DNA from: Lacimicrobium sp. SS2-24
GTDB taxonomy: Bacteria > Pseudomonadota > Gammaproteobacteria > Enterobacterales > Alteromonadaceae
Length of the DNA: 64,000 nucleotides
Direction: 5' to 3'
Assembly (NCBI RefSeq): GCF_002201535.1
Contig: NZ_NIWW01000003.1
Coordinates: forward strand, 372,001-436,000
In this document: one piece after another, positions 63,144 through 64,000 of the stretch
Position numbering within the stretch: position 1 is the stretch's first letter
How the letters are laid out: each line of letters starts with the position of its first letter
Position numbers and translations under genes: made by a program
Notes under the pieces: model-generated
Told to the model about the DNA's origin: nothing
The model's input: the letters and a program-made list of their open reading frames with translations, nothing else
Database searches by the model: none

Positions 63144-64000
63144 ATGCACAGCCATATCCATCAACTTCACCAGATTGCCACCAAACCACAGCGCCTGATT
63201 ATCGGGCTGATGAGTGGTACCTCACTGGATGGGCTGGATGTGGCACTTTGCCGGGTGCATGGTGCGGGCCGCAGCAGCAAAATAGAGCTGCTCGAATTTG
63301 CTACCGTTGAGTATGATCAAACCTACCGCCAGCGGATAAAGGCAGTGTTCTCCAAACGCCAGGTGGATCTGCAGCAACTGTGTCTGCTGAACCCCTGGAT
63401 AGGCACCCTGCATGGTAAAATGATCAATGAGTGCCTGAAACGCTGGGGTATCGATGGGAATGAGGTGGATCTGATTGCCAGTCATGGGCAGACGGTTTAT
63501 CACGCCCCTCGCTCAGAGCATCAACTCGACGACTACCCCAATGCCACGCTACAGATAGGGGATGGCGATCACCTAGCCACCGAGACAGGTATCATCACCA
63601 TCAGTGACTTTCGTCAGAAACATCTTGCCGCAGGGGGCGAAGGGGCACCACTGGCGGTATATGGGGACTACCTGATTTTTGCCAGTGAAGAGCAGAACAG
63701 AGTGATGCTGAACATGGGCGGAATCGCAAACCTGACTTACCTGCCTGCCAGCATGGACGCCAGCGACGTGTTCAGTACAGATGTAGGCCCGGGCAACACC
63801 CTGATGGATGCCTACATGCAGCAACACTTTAACCTGAGTTATGACGTCGATGCTAACCTTGCCGGGGCTGGAAAGGTCAGTGAGCCATTACTTAATGCTT
63901 TGCAGCAACACAGCTTTTTCGCCATGCCATTTCCCAAAACCACGGGGCCTGAGTTGTTTAACCTTGAGTACCTGGCCCGCGCCCAGGCCGCCAGTCAGAG
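63144..64000 (+). CDS. anmK: Anhydro-N-acetylmuramic acid kinase (3' end outside the window)
   Basis: ASKHA-fold kinase that cleaves and phosphorylates 1,6-anhydro-MurNAc to MurNAc-6-phosphate, the substrate of MurQ. The 285 residues visible of about 370 carry LIIGLMSGTSLDGLDVALCR (about residues 18-37), ASHGQTVYHAP, TLQIGDGDHLA, SDFRQKHLAAGGEGAPLA and MLNMGGIANLTYLP, then STDVGPGNTLMDAYMQ. The ATG at 63144 follows a GAAAGC stretch with a weak ribosome site. It lies far from murQ but completes the MurNAc-6-phosphate supply route. Confidence 0.93.
   Translation, partial: MHSHIHQLHQIATKPQRLIIGLMSGTSLDGLDVALCRVHGAGRSSKIELLEFATVEYDQTYRQRIKAVFSKRQVDLQQLCLLNPWIGTLHGKMINECLKRWGIDGNEVDLIASHGQTVYHAPRSEHQLDDYPNATLQIGDGDHLATETGIITISDFRQKHLAAGGEGAPLAVYGDYLIFASEEQNRVMLNMGGIANLTYLPASMDASDVFSTDVGPGNTLMDAYMQQHFNLSYDVDANLAGAGKVSEPLLNALQQHSFFAMPFPKTTGPELFNLEYLARAQAASQ

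Noticed and set aside
1-64000. tRNA, rRNA, CRISPR arrays or prophage
   Set aside because: No cloverleaf-like, rRNA-like or regularly spaced repeat sequence was noticed, and no phage structural or integrase genes are present; the holin-family protein belongs to the yqjE group.

Overview
The window looks like a chromosomal segment of a marine or saline gammaproteobacterium of the Alteromonadales (Alteromonadaceae type). This is inferred from gene content: a class I adenylate cyclase, DNA polymerase II, AidB, TrxC, a large TonB-dependent receptor, many secreted peptidases, a carboxynorspermidine polyamine pathway and closely packed operons. No rRNA, tRNA, CRISPR array, prophage or intact insertion sequence was seen.

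Layout. 0.3-6.4 kb: a MATE exporter, the carboxynorspermidine synthase/decarboxylase pair, aidB and a thioredoxin-fold lipoprotein. 6.6-14.6 kb: a periplasmic protein of unknown role, an S9 peptidase, an Asp-box lipoprotein, msrB behind a short class I adenylate cyclase, and an OmpA-type lipoprotein. 14.7-25.3 kb: a MurNAc/muropeptide salvage locus (FAD/Fe-S D-lactate dehydrogenase, RpiR-type regulator, NamZ, MurQ, sugar kinase, sodium symporter, two-domain NagZ). 25.6-29.6 kb: a tightly coupled operon with pxpABC (5-oxoprolinase) between two genes matching the two halves of mammalian D-glutamate cyclase. 29.6-31.1 kb: trxC and a periplasmic binding protein. 31.4-39.6 kb: an envelope/stress gene cluster (BON proteins, YqjD/YqjE/YqjK-like, DUF4398/OmpA, CsbD-like, a diguanylate cyclase) with two Crp/Fnr paralogues. 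39.7-44.5 kb: a DUF2891 protein, an APC permease, then a small patchwork island bounded by a diverged direct repeat. 44.8-58.1 kb: secreted cell-wall or peptide hydrolases, a TonB receptor/MFS/peptidase operon, a LysR regulator with a truncated relative, a glycosidase-like/C39 fusion and an amidase. 58.2-64.0 kb: DNA polymerase II, a secreted cyanophycinase, a second binding protein and the start of anmK.

How the genes fit together. The 14.7-29.6 kb region can be read as one peptidoglycan-salvage island. NamZ and NagZ would release MurNAc and GlcNAc outside the cytoplasm, the symporter would import sugar, the kinase would phosphorylate it and MurQ would remove the D-lactyl ether. The divergent dehydrogenase would oxidise the D-lactate that MurQ frees, and the next operon offers a route for peptidoglycan-derived D-glutamate through 5-oxoproline. 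AT-rich GAAT/ATTC dyads lie at the three promoter regions of this island.

The second candidate system is the 32.6-39.6 kb cluster. A dyad of the form GGTGC-N6-GCACA (with variants) occurs six times, each about 60-95 bases before a start codon, including before both Crp/Fnr genes. This spacing is typical of Crp/Fnr operators, so the paralogues probably control the cluster and themselves.
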